A stretch of DNA of 64,000 bases, from positions 434,001 through 498,000 of the forward strand of contig NZ_CP088297.1 in NCBI RefSeq assembly GCF_024666615.1. The letters run 5' to 3'. The notes below the pieces were generated by a model that was not told the DNA's origin, did no database searches, and was given only the letters and a program-made list of their open reading frames with translations. Source of the DNA: Aquabacterium sp. J223. Its GTDB lineage: Bacteria > Pseudomonadota > Gammaproteobacteria > Burkholderiales > Burkholderiaceae_C. The stretch's first letter is position 1; each line of letters opens with the position of its first letter. Both the position numbers and the translations under genes were made by a program. Positions 1 to 8,571 of the stretch are shown here, in pieces.

Positions 1-665
1 TGCAGCTGCGTCAGGCCGTGGCCGCCGTAGGACTGGGCCAGGTCGGCGATGCCGATCAGCGACGGGGTGCCGAGGTGCACCGGCTCGCCATGGAACAGCG
101 GGTAGCGCTGCGAGACGGCGATGGCGCGGATGGCGTCGGCCGCGCGCAGCGCCCGCATGGACACCACCAGCGGCCCGCCGAACGGCCCGGCCGGGCGGGT
201 GGGCACGCCGGTGACGTACATCGCCGAGACGTTGCCCTCCTCCAGGTGGCGCAGCCGCACGCCGTGCGCCTGCAGCACCGCCTCGAAGGAGAAGGAGCAG
301 CCGAGCACGAAGGCGACCAGGTCGTCGCGCCACCGCGACGTGATGTCGCGCGGGGTGTCCACCGGCTCGCCGTCGACGAACACGGTGTAGCCGCCGACGT
401 CGGTGCGCAGGTCGAGGTCGCGGCCCAGCGCGGGGATGAAGGGCGACCCCGGCTCGCTGCGGCCGAGCAGCGGCAGCGCCCGCGGGTTGAGCGCGCAGTA
501 CTCGGCGAAGGCGTCGGCCTGGGCCGCCGGCACGATCATGAGGTTGCCCTGCACGTGGCGGCGCGCCAGCAGGTTGGTGAAGCCGCGGTGGCGGCCCTCG
601 CGGATCGCCCGGCGCACGGCGGCCGGCGAGTCGGTGTCGAAGGGGGCGTCGGCCGCTGCGCTCAT
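1..665 (-). CDS. DUF1445 (YcsI-type) putative hydro-lyase, 3' end outside window
   Basis: About 221 N-terminal residues are present; the C-terminus lies beyond base 1. The protein contains the family's GCSFSFEAVL-like block, a HLEEGNVSAMYVTG-like block, a PAGPFGGPLVVSMR block and a LFHGEPVHLG-like block, all typical of the YcsI/DUF1445 family (annotated as putative hydro-lyases, some related to D-glutamate cyclases). Members are usually about 265 residues, so roughly 40 are missing. The ATG overlaps the tonB stop codon in an ATGA arrangement, so it is probably translated with the TonB-ExbBD operon. Why a small-molecule hydro-lyase follows an iron-type uptake system is unclear; processing of a ligand is an inference only. 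Family assignment is fairly secure; function is not. Confidence 0.8.
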   Translation of the reverse strand, partial: MSAAADAPFDTDSPAAVRRAIREGRHRGFTNLLARRHVQGNLMIVPAAQADAFAEYCALNPRALPLLGRSEPGSPFIPALGRDLDLRTDVGGYTVFVDGEPVDTPRDITSRWRDDLVAFVLGCSFSFEAVLQAHGVRLRHLEEGNVSAMYVTGVPTRPAGPFGGPLVVSMRALRAADAIRAIAVSQRYPLFHGEPVHLGTPSLIGIADLAQSYGGHGLTQL

Positions 666-1393
666 GGCGAGACGAACTGCACCGTCACGGTGAAGGTGTG
701 CTCCGTGTTGCCGGCCCAGGCCTCGGCCGGCCAGGCCGGGTACTGCCCGCCCTTGACGATCGCCAGGGCCTGCTTGTCGAGGATCGGCGAGCCGGAGCTG
801 CGCTCGAGTTCGGCGCTGCGCAGCGCGCCCTCGCGGGACAGCACGAAGCGCACGACGCTCGCGCCCTCCGGTCGCAGCCGCCGTGCGTCGCCCGACGTCG
901 GGTACTCGGTGATGCTCCGGATGTGGGCGCGCAGCCGGCCGACATAACCGGTCTCGACGTTGGCCGCGTTGACCGGCGGCGGTGCGGGGGCCGGCGGCAC
1001 CGGCGCCGGCGCCGGCGCTGCGGGCGTGGCCACGGGCGCGGGCGGCGGCGGGACCGGCGCCGGCGGCGCAGGGGCCGGCACGGGGACGGGTGCCGGGGCG
1101 GGCGACGGGCTGGGCACGGGCGCCGGCGCCGGGGCCACCGGCCGTGGCGGCGTGGCCACCGGCCGGGGCGGCGGCGGCGGTGGTGGTGGCGGAGGGGGCG
1201 CCGGCGTCGGGGCCGGTGGCGGCTCCTCGGCCTGCAGGGTCACCGTCGTCGTCTCCTCCGGCGGCGGCGGGCTGCGCTCGAGCTGCGGCAGGGGCGCCAG
1301 CGCCAACACCAGCACCGCGGCGGCGGTGGCCGCCAAGGCGATGCCGTGCGAGGCACGCTCGGCGGGGTCGCGGAAGGTCACGGCGTGGTCCAA
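662..1393 (-). CDS. tonB: TonB family energy transducer
   Basis: This 243-residue protein has the TonB layout. There is one N-terminal transmembrane segment (about residues 17-34), then a long periplasmic proline/alanine-rich spacer (about 43-140) dominated by PAP and PPP repeats. The C-terminal domain of about 100 residues has the TonB fold pattern YVGRLRAHI, RPEGASVVRFVLSREG and SSGSPILDKQALAIV. It would carry proton-motive energy from ExbBD to the outer-membrane receptor encoded upstream. The frame opens with TTG at 1393; an internal GTG a few codons later is an alternative start. It lies 20 bases after exbD and overlaps the next gene by ATGA. The proline tract is low-complexity DNA in which long spurious frames appear on the other strand. 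Confidence 0.93.
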   Translation of the reverse strand: MDHAVTFRDPAERASHGIALAATAAAVLVLALAPLPQLERSPPPPEETTTVTLQAEEPPPAPTPAPPPPPPPPPPPRPVATPPRPVAPAPAPVPSPSPAPAPVPVPAPAPPAPVPPPPAPVATPAAPAPAPVPPAPAPPPVNAANVETGYVGRLRAHIRSITEYPTSGDARRLRPEGASVVRFVLSREGALRSAELERSSGSPILDKQALAIVKGGQYPAWPAEAWAGNTEHTFTVTVQFVSP

Positions 1394-1413
1394 GGCGGTC
1401 GGTCCTGCAACGC

Positions 1414-1824
1414 TCAGGACTGCTGCCGGGTCACGATCGAGGCGGCGGGCATGCCGGCGGCCTTCAGCTGGTCGAGCAGCGCGACCAGGGTCTGCAGGTT
1501 GGCGCTGCCGTCGCCGGCGATGATGACCTTGGCCTGCCGGCTGCCGGCGACGGCCTTGAGCCGGGCCGCGACCTGCGCCATCGGCGTGGACTGGCCGTCG
1601 ACGTAGACGGCGCCGTCACGGTCCACCGTGAGCGTGATCCGCACCGGCTCGTCCTTCAACCGCTCCGGCTGGGCGGAGCCGGGCAGGCTCACCTTCAGCC
1701 CCAGCGCCGGCAGCACGTTGGTGCTGATGAGCACGAAGAACACCAGCAGGAACATCATCACGTCGATCATCGGGATGATCTCGATGCGGGCCTTGCGCTC
1801 CCTGCGCTGCGGGAAGGTTCTCAT
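1414..1824 (-). CDS. exbD: ExbD/TolR family biopolymer transport protein
   Basis: This 136-residue protein has a short cytoplasmic N-terminus (RTFPQRRERKARIEIIPMID), then one transmembrane helix. The sequence IPMIDVMMFLLVFFVL contains the protonatable Asp of the ExbD/TolR family. A periplasmic domain of about 95 residues follows. ExbD forms the proton channel with ExbB and energises TonB in the inner membrane. Length and motif fit the family. The gene sits 10 bases downstream of exbB and 20 bases upstream of tonB, so co-transcription and dedicated use with the neighbouring receptor are likely. Confidence 0.93.
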   Translation of the reverse strand: MRTFPQRRERKARIEIIPMIDVMMFLLVFFVLISTNVLPALGLKVSLPGSAQPERLKDEPVRITLTVDRDGAVYVDGQSTPMAQVAARLKAVAGSRQAKVIIAGDGSANLQTLVALLDQLKAAGMPAASIVTRQQS

Positions 1825-1834
1825 CGCGGGGCCT

Positions 1835-2425
1835 TCAGTGGGTGGTCTCGAGCAGGAAGCTCTTGAAGTCCTCGGTGATGCACTCGCCCAGGCGGTGCAG
1901 CACGTTGTGGCCGAGCAGCCCGTACAGCGCGGTGCCGATGCCGATGGCGGTGGCGAAGAGCGCGGAGCCGATGCCGCGGCTGACGGCCCCCGGGTCGGAC
2001 ACGCCGCCCGCCGACAGCGCCTGGAACGTGTCCATGATGCCGAGGATGGTGCCCAGCAGGCCGAGCAGCGGCGCGGCGGTGACGATGGTGTCGAGGATCC
2101 ACAGCCCGCGGTTGATGCTGCCGTCCACCCGCAGGAAGAGCGCGCTCGACAGGTCCTCGATGCGGCTGCGGCTGACCTTGCCCTTGCGCTGCACGTCCAC
2201 GTACTCCTGCATCGACCGCGTGAGCACGTCGCGGCCCGCCGGCAGTTCGGGCAGCGGCGAGGTGGCGTCCACCGCCACCGCGGTGGCGATGGACTTGGCG
2301 ATGCGGCCGCGCCGGCGCGCCAGGTGCACGTAGTACACCAGCCGCTCGAGGATCACGAAGGTGAGGATGGCGACCGATGCGTAGAGCAGGTTGATCGTCG
2401 CCGCGTGCAGGAAGTCCTGGCTCAT
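1835..2425 (-). CDS. exbB: ExbB/TolQ/MotA-type proton channel subunit
   Basis: This 196-residue inner-membrane protein has three hydrophobic segments (about residues 12-30, 112-134 and 148-172) and the family signature LLGLLGTILGIMDTF in the second. A second conserved channel helix reads SRGIGSALFATAIGIGTALY. It is somewhat shorter than classical ExbB (about 240) but has the complete MotA/TolQ/ExbB domain. It supplies proton flow to TonB. It lies 13 bases after the receptor gene and 10 bases before exbD in one operon. Confidence 0.92.
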   Translation of the reverse strand: MSQDFLHAATINLLYASVAILTFVILERLVYYVHLARRRGRIAKSIATAVAVDATSPLPELPAGRDVLTRSMQEYVDVQRKGKVSRSRIEDLSSALFLRVDGSINRGLWILDTIVTAAPLLGLLGTILGIMDTFQALSAGGVSDPGAVSRGIGSALFATAIGIGTALYGLLGHNVLHRLGECITEDFKSFLLETTH

Positions 2426-2438
2426 GGGGAGTCCTCGT

Positions 2439-4805
2439 TCAGAAGCCCACTGCGAAGGTCAGCATCGCCGTGAAGGGGTTGGCCACCAGGTAGGTGGGCT
2501 GGCCGGCGGCGAGGGTGGTGCCGTTGACACCGGTGGTCGCCACCGCGTTGGTGGTCGGGCTGTTGACACCCGACAGGTACTTGCGGTTGCCGATGTTCAG
2601 CAGGTTCAGCCGCAGCTCGGGCTTGGTGAAGCGGGACGACGAGTCGACCTGGAAGCGGTAGCCCAGTGCGACGTCCACCACCGTGTAGCTGGGAATCTCC
2701 TGGTCGTTCATGAAGGTGCTGAACTGCTTGCCGACGTACTTCACGCCCACGTTGCCGAAGAAGGTGCCGTCGTCGTAGTCCACCGCCAGCGCGCCCTGCA
2801 TGCGCGGCGCGCGCACCGCCTGCTTGCCGATGGTCGGCAGCAGGTCGGTGCCGACCGGGATGTTCGATTCGATGCGCGTGCGCAGCAGCTCGAACGAGGC
2901 GTAGGGCCGGAAGTTCTTGTAGGGGCGCAGGCCGGCCTCGAAGTCGACGCCGTAGGCCTTCTGCTTGCCGCCGTTGATCGGCTGCGTCACGCAGCCGGTG
3001 CCGTTGGCGTCGCACGCCAGGGCCGAGATCTGGCGGTTCTCGAACTGGTAGTGGAAGAAGGAGCTGGACAGGCTGACCAGCCGGCCCTGGTAGCGGTAGC
3101 CGGCCTCCAGCACCGTGGACTTCTCGGGCGCCTGCTCGGGGTTCTGCCGTGTGGTCAGCGCGCCGGTGGCGGCGTTGTAGCGCGGGTAGAGCGCGCCGGC
3201 GGGCAGGATGCGGAAGCCCCGCGTCGCGGTGGCGAACACCGACTGCACGTCGTCGAGCTTGTAGCGCACCGCGACCGCCGGGATGGTCGGGTTGTTCTGC
3301 GCCTCGGTGCGCAGCACGTCGCTCGGCACGCGGTTCAGGCCCACCCGCTCCAGCCACAGCTGCTTGACCCCGACGTCCACCGCGAGCCGGTCGTCCATCA
3401 GGCTGATCGTGTCGCCGACGAAGACCGAATAGAAGTTGTCGCGGGTGTCCTGGTTCCACTGGTTCACCACCTGGCCGGCGGGCGTGGTGATGAGGCCGCT
3501 GCGGCCGTCGACGTCCACCGGCGTGCCGTCGGCGTTGAGGCGGCTGTAGGGCCGGTACAGCTGGTCGCGCGAATGCTGCACCCAGAAGCCGCTGACCAGC
3601 GTGTGGTTGCGCCACTGGTACGTGCCCTTGGCGGTCAGGCCCGTGCGGATGTTCTTCTCGATGATCGGGTTGTAGAAGCTGACGTTGGTGTCGGTGGTGG
3701 TGCCGTTGCCGTTGAGGTCCACGGCCAGGCGCTGGTTGCCGAAGGCCACCGAGCTTTCGTTCAACGTGCCGGCCGATCCCGAGCCGCCGTAGCCGTAGAA
3801 CAGGTAGGGCGTGACGTTCAACGTCAGCTTCTCGCTGACGCGCAGCTCGGTCGGTGCCGAGGCCAGCACGTTCTGCCACGGGTTCTGCAGCTGGCGGTAG
3901 TAGTTCAGGCTGCCGGGGGTGTAGGTGGCGTCGAAGTTGGTCGCCGCGCCGTCCGGTCCGCCGGCGTTCCACTGCGCCAGCGTCGGGTTGCGGTAGACGT
4001 CGCGCATGATCTTCGAATAGGTCAGCGCGAGCTTGGTGCGGCTGCCGCCGCCCCATTCCTGCACGGCACCGAGGGCCAGGTGCTGCTTGCGGTCGCGGCC
4101 GACGCCGCGGAAGTGGTTGGCCTCGATCTGCGACAGCGAGCCGAAGGCGCGCAGGCCGAGCTGGCCGATCTCGCCCGTTTCGCCGCGCACGAAGAAGCGC
4201 GTGGCGTTGTTCGACCCGCGCGACAGGGTGATCAGGCCGCCGGGTGTCTTCGACGGGGTGTGCAGGTAGATGTCGACGATGCCGCCGGTGGCGGTGACGT
4301 TGGGCGAGGTGAGGTCGGCCGAGCCCTGGTTGAGGGTGACGACGTCGGTGTTCTCGGTGTCGATGTACTGGCCGGGGAACACCGACCAGTTGGAGGCCAC
4401 GCTCATCGGCATGCCCTCGAAGTTGAAGCCGAGCTGGCCGCCGTCGAGGCCGCGCACCGACAGCACGCCGGGGCTCAGGCCCCAGGCGTCGCTGGGCGCG
4501 GCGTTCGCGCCGGGCGAGTACTTGAGCAGCTGGAAGATGTCCGCCGAGGCCTGCTGCTTCTGGATGAAGTCGCGGGTCACCGAGCTCTTCGCCTTGGGCA
4601 CGTTCTCGTCGACCATCAGGCCGCCGCCGATCTCCTTGCGCGTCACGCCGGTGGCCGAAGGCGTGTCCTTCGGGTTGGCGTTGGAGGCACCCGAGGCGCT
4701 GACACGGCCGATGTCCGTCTTCTCGCGGTTCGTGGTGTCGGCGGTCTGCGCCACCGCCGAGGCGGCGGCGGCGGCCAGGCAGGTGACGACGAATTGGTGC
4801 TTCAT
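2439..4805 (-). CDS. TonB-dependent outer-membrane receptor
   Basis: The mature gene encodes 788 residues. The chosen ATG at 4805 gives a clean signal peptide (KHQFVVTCLAAAAASAVAQ); an upstream in-frame start would add 17 residues without a signal character. A plug domain of about 150 residues follows (SVTRDFIQKQQASADIFQLL, VRGLDGGQLGFNFEGMP, GGIVDIYLHTPSKTPGG). A 22-strand-type beta barrel then ends in an aromatic residue, as outer-membrane proteins do (LTFAVGF). Such receptors import siderophores, heme, cobalamin or other large ligands. The ligand cannot be read from sequence. The gene heads an operon with its own exbB, exbD and tonB, which suggests a dedicated, probably starvation-induced system. 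I saw no clear Fur box or B12 riboswitch upstream. Confidence 0.9.
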   Translation of the reverse strand: MKHQFVVTCLAAAAASAVAQTADTTNREKTDIGRVSASGASNANPKDTPSATGVTRKEIGGGLMVDENVPKAKSSVTRDFIQKQQASADIFQLLKYSPGANAAPSDAWGLSPGVLSVRGLDGGQLGFNFEGMPMSVASNWSVFPGQYIDTENTDVVTLNQGSADLTSPNVTATGGIVDIYLHTPSKTPGGLITLSRGSNNATRFFVRGETGEIGQLGLRAFGSLSQIEANHFRGVGRDRKQHLALGAVQEWGGGSRTKLALTYSKIMRDVYRNPTLAQWNAGGPDGAATNFDATYTPGSLNYYRQLQNPWQNVLASAPTELRVSEKLTLNVTPYLFYGYGGSGSAGTLNESSVAFGNQRLAVDLNGNGTTTDTNVSFYNPIIEKNIRTGLTAKGTYQWRNHTLVSGFWVQHSRDQLYRPYSRLNADGTPVDVDGRSGLITTPAGQVVNQWNQDTRDNFYSVFVGDTISLMDDRLAVDVGVKQLWLERVGLNRVPSDVLRTEAQNNPTIPAVAVRYKLDDVQSVFATATRGFRILPAGALYPRYNAATGALTTRQNPEQAPEKSTVLEAGYRYQGRLVSLSSSFFHYQFENRQISALACDANGTGCVTQPINGGKQKAYGVDFEAGLRPYKNFRPYASFELLRTRIESNIPVGTDLLPTIGKQAVRAPRMQGALAVDYDDGTFFGNVGVKYVGKQFSTFMNDQEIPSYTVVDVALGYRFQVDSSSRFTKPELRLNLLNIGNRKYLSGVNSPTTNAVATTGVNGTTLAAGQPTYLVANPFTAMLTFAVGF

Positions 4806-4844
4806 GAGCGGCCCTCGGTGCGGTGGTGATGGTGTGGACGACAA

Positions 4845-4899
4845 GCGACGATTCAATTTAGCGAGGGGTCCGCGCGCCGCGAATTGCTTTTTTCGTCGC
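4845..4899 (-). promoter_or_regulatory. AT-richer upstream region of the receptor operon with nested inverted repeats
   Basis: In the 230 bases between the receptor start and the aldehyde dehydrogenase stop, a local AT-rich patch contains an outer inverted repeat GCGACGA (4845-4851) / TCGTCGC (4893-4899) and an inner CAATT (4854-4858) / AATTG (4882-4886). On the minus strand TAAATT is a possible -10 element. It is the most likely place for promoter and operator of the TonB operon, but no known operator consensus is matched. Confidence 0.3.
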
Positions 4900-5036
4900 C
4901 GGTCGTTGCGGGGACCGCTACGTGCGGGCGGGTGCCCCGGGCATGGCGTCGATCCATCGGGGCCGATGCACTTTCGCGTGGTGGTCGACGCGAAATCGGC
5001 AACGCCGTCGGCGCGCGTGCGGCCCGTGCGGCGTGG

Positions 5037-6530
5037 TCAGGTGGCCTGGATCCACAGGCCCTTGACGTGCAGGTACTCGTCCAGGTGCTGCAGGCCCGAC
5101 TCGCGTCCGTAGCCGCTGAGCTTGACGCCGCCGAAGGGCATCGACGGGTCCATCTGGTTGTAGCAGTTGACCCAGACGGAGCCGGCCTGCAGCCGCCGCG
5201 CGATGGCATGCGCGCGGCCGACGTCGCGCGTCCACACGCCGGCACCCAGGCCATAGGGCGAGGCGTTGGCGCGCCGCACCACCTCGTCGAGGTCGTCGAA
5301 GGGCATCACCGCGGCGACCGGTCCGAAGATCTCCTCGCGGGCGATGCGCATCGGGTCGTGCACGTCGGCGAACACCGTCGGCGCGACGAAGTGGCCATGC
5401 CGGTGCGCGGGGCCCGTGAGCCGCTCGCCGCCGGCCACCAGCCGGGCGCGTTCGTCGCGGGCGCCGGCCATGTAGTCGAGCACCTTCTGCATCTGTGGCC
5501 CTGACACCAGCGGCCCGATGTCGGTGACCGGGTCGAGGCCGTCGCCGACGTGCAGCGACCGTGCGACCTCGGCCATCGCGTCGACCACCGCGTCGTGGAT
5601 GCGCCGCTGCACGTAGACCCGGGTGCCGGCGCTGCAGATCTGGCCGGCGTTGGCGAACACGCCCATGGCGGCCGCACGGGCGGCGGCGGCGATGTCGGCA
5701 TCGTCGAACAGGATGTGCGGCGACTTGCCGCCCAGTTCCAGCGACAGCCGCTTCAGGTTGCCGGCGGAGGCGCGCACGATGGCCTGGCCGGTGGCCACCG
5801 AGCCGGTGAAGGACACCTTGTCGACGCCGGCGTGCGCCGCCAGCGCCGCGCCCGCGCCGCGGCCGAAACCGGTGACCACGTTGATCACGCCCTCCGGCAC
5901 GCCGGCCTGCAGCGCCAGTTCGGCGAAGCGCAGGGGCGCCAGCGGTGCCTCTTCCGACGGCTTGAGCACCAGCGTGCAGCCGGTGGCCAGCACCGGCGCG
6001 ACCTTGAAGACGGTCGCCCACAGCGGGCCGTTCCACGGAATGATCGAGCCGACGACGCCGACCGGCTCCTTCAGCGTGGCGGCGAACATGTCGCCGTTGA
6101 GCGATGTCTGGGCCGTCTGCCCGTACAGCGCCGTCGCCTGGCCGGCGAACCAGCGCAGCAGGCCGACCAGGTGGCGTCGGCTGCCGCGCGTGTGGCGCAG
6201 CGGCGCGCCCATGTCCAGCGTGTCCAGCCAGGCCAGTTCGTCGTGGTGCGCCTCCACCACGTCGGCCAGGCGCAGCAGCAGGGCCTGGCGTTCGTCGGGC
6301 TTGAAGCGCGACCAGGGGCCTTCGAACGCCGCCCGTGCCGCCTGCACCGCGGCGTCGACGTCGGCGGCGTCGCCCTCGGCCACCGCGGCCAGCCGGGCAC
6401 CGCTGGCGGGGTTGTGGGTGTCGAAGGTCCTGCCGGAGGCGGCCGGCCGCCACTGCCCGCCGATGAGCAGGCGCTTGGGGGTGCCGCCCAGGAAGGGGTG
6501 CGGGGTGGCGGCGTCGATGTGCGGGCTCAT
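5037..6530 (-). CDS. NAD(P)-dependent aldehyde dehydrogenase
   Basis: This 497-residue protein is a full-length aldehyde dehydrogenase. It has the N-terminal LLIGGQWRPAASGRTFDT region, the IIPWNGPLWA cofactor loop, the general-base segment LELGGKSPHILF with its conserved Glu, and the catalytic-cysteine segment NAGQICSAGTRVYVQ. The C-terminus is PFGGVKLSGYGRESG. It oxidises an aldehyde to the acid with NAD(P)+; the natural substrate is unknown. ATG at 6530 gives the normal family length. It is the last gene of the minus-strand operon holding the ABC importer, SDR and PLP enzyme, which suggests it clears an aldehyde formed in that pathway. Confidence 0.92.
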   Translation of the reverse strand: MSPHIDAATPHPFLGGTPKRLLIGGQWRPAASGRTFDTHNPASGARLAAVAEGDAADVDAAVQAARAAFEGPWSRFKPDERQALLLRLADVVEAHHDELAWLDTLDMGAPLRHTRGSRRHLVGLLRWFAGQATALYGQTAQTSLNGDMFAATLKEPVGVVGSIIPWNGPLWATVFKVAPVLATGCTLVLKPSEEAPLAPLRFAELALQAGVPEGVINVVTGFGRGAGAALAAHAGVDKVSFTGSVATGQAIVRASAGNLKRLSLELGGKSPHILFDDADIAAAARAAAMGVFANAGQICSAGTRVYVQRRIHDAVVDAMAEVARSLHVGDGLDPVTDIGPLVSGPQMQKVLDYMAGARDERARLVAGGERLTGPAHRHGHFVAPTVFADVHDPMRIAREEIFGPVAAVMPFDDLDEVVRRANASPYGLGAGVWTRDVGRAHAIARRLQAGSVWVNCYNQMDPSMPFGGVKLSGYGRESGLQHLDEYLHVKGLWIQAT

Positions 6531-6556
6531 GCGTGCGGGCTCGTGCGGTCGACGCT

Positions 6557-7753
6557 TCAGGCCGCCCTGGCCAGGCGGTCGAAGCCGCGCTCGAGGTCGC
6601 GGATCAGGTCGTCGGGGTCTTCCAGGCCGGCGTGCAGGCGAAGGCCGCGGCCGGCGTCGGTCCAGGGCCGTGCGCTTCTCAGCGTGCCGGGATAGGTGGG
6701 CACCACCAGGCTTTCGTAGCCGCCCCAGGAATAGCCCATCTGGAACAGCGACAGGTGGTCGAGCATGGCGGCGAACTGGCGGTCGCTGCAGGGCTTGAGC
6801 ACCGCGCCGAACAGGCCGCTGGCGCCCTGGAAGTCGCGTCGCCAGATCGCGTGGCCGGGGTCGTCGGGCAGGGCGGGGTACATGACGCGCGACACCTCGG
6901 GCCGGGTCTGCAGCCAGCGCGCGATGGTGGTCGCCGTGGCCTGGTGCCGCGGCATGCGCACGCCGAGGGTGCGCAGGCCGCGCAGCGCCATGTAGACATC
7001 GTCCGGCCCGCCGCAGTAGCCGGAGCCCGAGGCCGTCTTCTTGACCGGGATGAAGGCCTGCTCGTTGCACACCGCGATGCCCAGCATCAGGTCGGAGTGG
7101 CCGGAGATGTACTTGGTGGCCGCGTGGATGGACACGTCCACCCCGTGCCGCAGCGGCTGGAAGCACAGCGGCGAGGCCCAGGTGTTGTCCATGATGGTCG
7201 TGATGCCGCGGGCCCGGGCCACGCGCGTGATGGCCGGCACGTCGGTCATCTCGAAGGTCAGCGAGCAGGGCGACTCCATGTAGATCACGCGGGTGCGCGG
7301 CCGCACCAGCGCCGCGATGCCCTCGCCCACCAGCGGGTCGTAGTAGGTGACCTCGACGCCGAACCGGGACAGGAACTCGTCGCAGAACTGGCGCACCGGG
7401 CCGTAGAGGCTGTCGACGATGAGCAGGTGGTCGCCGGCGGACAGGAAGGCGGTGAGCGCGGCGCAGATGGCGCCCAGCCCGCACGACGTCACCACCGCGC
7501 GGTAGCCGCCCTCGAGCTGGGTCACCGCGTCCTCCAGCGCGCGCGTGGTCGGCGTTCCTTCGCGGCCGTAGGTGAACTGCTCGAAAGCGCCGCCGGCGCG
7601 GTCGCGCCGGGTGTCCAGCAGGTGCTCCACCGAGCGGAAGATGAAGGTCGAGGCGTGGTAGACGGGCGGGTTGACCACGCCGTGGAAGGCCTCGGGGTCG
7701 CGGCCGAGGTGGACGAGCTGCGTGTCGGGCGCGAGGCCTGCGGTGTCGGTCAT
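6557..7753 (-). CDS. Cystathionine beta-lyase-type PLP enzyme (Cys/Met metabolism family)
   Basis: This 398-residue fold-type I PLP enzyme has the hallmarks of the Cys/Met metabolism family. The N-terminal VVNPPVYHASTFIF and TYGREGTPTTRALE contribute to PLP and phosphate binding. MDNTWASPLCFQPL carries the conserved Asp, and HAATKYISGHSDLMLG contains the Schiff-base lysine. The C-terminal domain is complete. Closest in style to MetC cystathionine beta-lyases, it could equally act as a gamma-lyase or C-S lyase on another substrate. It lies 26 bases upstream of the aldehyde dehydrogenase and about 20 bases downstream of the SDR. In this operon a carbon-sulfur or carbon-nitrogen elimination step is plausible, but that is inference. 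Confidence 0.88.
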   Translation of the reverse strand: MTDTAGLAPDTQLVHLGRDPEAFHGVVNPPVYHASTFIFRSVEHLLDTRRDRAGGAFEQFTYGREGTPTTRALEDAVTQLEGGYRAVVTSCGLGAICAALTAFLSAGDHLLIVDSLYGPVRQFCDEFLSRFGVEVTYYDPLVGEGIAALVRPRTRVIYMESPCSLTFEMTDVPAITRVARARGITTIMDNTWASPLCFQPLRHGVDVSIHAATKYISGHSDLMLGIAVCNEQAFIPVKKTASGSGYCGGPDDVYMALRGLRTLGVRMPRHQATATTIARWLQTRPEVSRVMYPALPDDPGHAIWRRDFQGASGLFGAVLKPCSDRQFAAMLDHLSLFQMGYSWGGYESLVVPTYPGTLRSARPWTDAGRGLRLHAGLEDPDDLIRDLERGFDRLARAA

Positions 7754-7773
7754 GGGCGCGGAGGGTGTGTTCG

Positions 7774-8554
7774 TCAGACCAGGGTGCCGGCGTCGACCAC
7801 CAGGTCCTGGCCGGTGATGTGGCGCCCGCCTTCGCCGAGGAGGTGGACGACGGCCTGCGCCACGTCCTCCCCGGTGACCAGGCGGCCGAGCGCCGAGCGC
7901 GAGGTGAAGCGGCGCAGCACGTCGGCGTAGGGCACGCCCTCGCGCCGGGCCGACGCCTCGAACAGGCGCTGCAGCCGCGGCCCGGCGATGCCGCCCGGCG
8001 CGACGACGTTGGCGGTGACGTTGTGCGGACCCCCCTTCGAGGGCCGCCGACTTGACCAGCCCGCGCACCGCCCACTTGGACGCCGCGTACAGGCCGTGGT
8101 CGGCCACGCCCTTGTGGCCGTAGGTGCCGCCGATGACCACCACGCGGCCGTCGCGCTGGCGGATGAAGGTCGGCATCACCGCGCGCAGCGCCAGCAGCAC
8201 GCCCAGCACGTTGGTGTCGAAGCAGGCGCGGTAGTCCTCGGTGCTGCCCTGCCACACCGGCTGGCGCGGGCTGCCGACGCCCGCGGCGCAGAGCAGGCCG
8301 TCGAGGCGGCCGAAGTGCGCCATCGCGGCCGCCGCGGCCGCGTCCATCGCCGCCGCGTCGGCCACGTCGGCCTGCAGCACCAGCGCGTCGCTGCCCGTGC
8401 TGCGCACCTCGGCCGCGACGCGGTCGCCGGCGGCGGTGTCGCGGCCGACGATGGCGACGTGGGCGCCCTCGCGGGCGAGTGCGAGGGCCAGCTCGGCCCC
8501 CAGTCCCTTGGTGGCGCCGGTGGCGAACACCACCTTGCCGAGCAGACGGTGCAT
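7774..8554 (-). pseudogene. Short-chain dehydrogenase/reductase, apparent +1 frameshift
   Basis: From ATG at 8554 the protein runs through the Rossmann motif TGATKGLGAELALAL, the NAG-like CAAGVG and the active-site YAASKWAVRG, up to KSAALEGG. There the frame breaks at a run of six C (8030-8035 on the plus strand). Dropping one base restores PHNVTANVVAPGGIAGPR and a normal C-terminus (GQDLVVDAGTLV) ending at 7774. The total of 781 bases is one more than 260 codons. The paralogous SDR at 23079-23870 has the same block (KSAALEAGPYNINVNFVAPG), so the restored frame is convincing. Either a sequencing indel or a real recent mutation; an intact enzyme of about 259 residues would be an NAD(P)-dependent alcohol/ketone oxidoreductase in the ABC importer operon. 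Confidence 0.85.
8030..8035. other. Homopolymer C6 at SDR frame break
   Basis: Six consecutive C on the plus strand. The coding frame of the SDR gene is continuous only if this run has five. Likely indel site. Confidence 0.75.
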
Positions 8555-8571
8555 GGTGCGCGGGTCCTGGG

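Noticed and set aside
960-1606. Gly-rich plus-strand frames opposite tonB
   Set aside because: Mirror of the proline-rich TonB spacer; low complexity, no ribosome-binding site.
2391-4829. Long plus-strand open frame antisense to the TonB receptor
   Set aside because: High GC makes antisense frames long; its protein is a run of Val/Ala/Arg/His/Gly with no domain, and the minus strand has a clear receptor.
4806-5036. Fur box or cobalamin riboswitch upstream of the receptor
   Set aside because: No recognisable consensus in the 230 bases; only imperfect inverted repeats.
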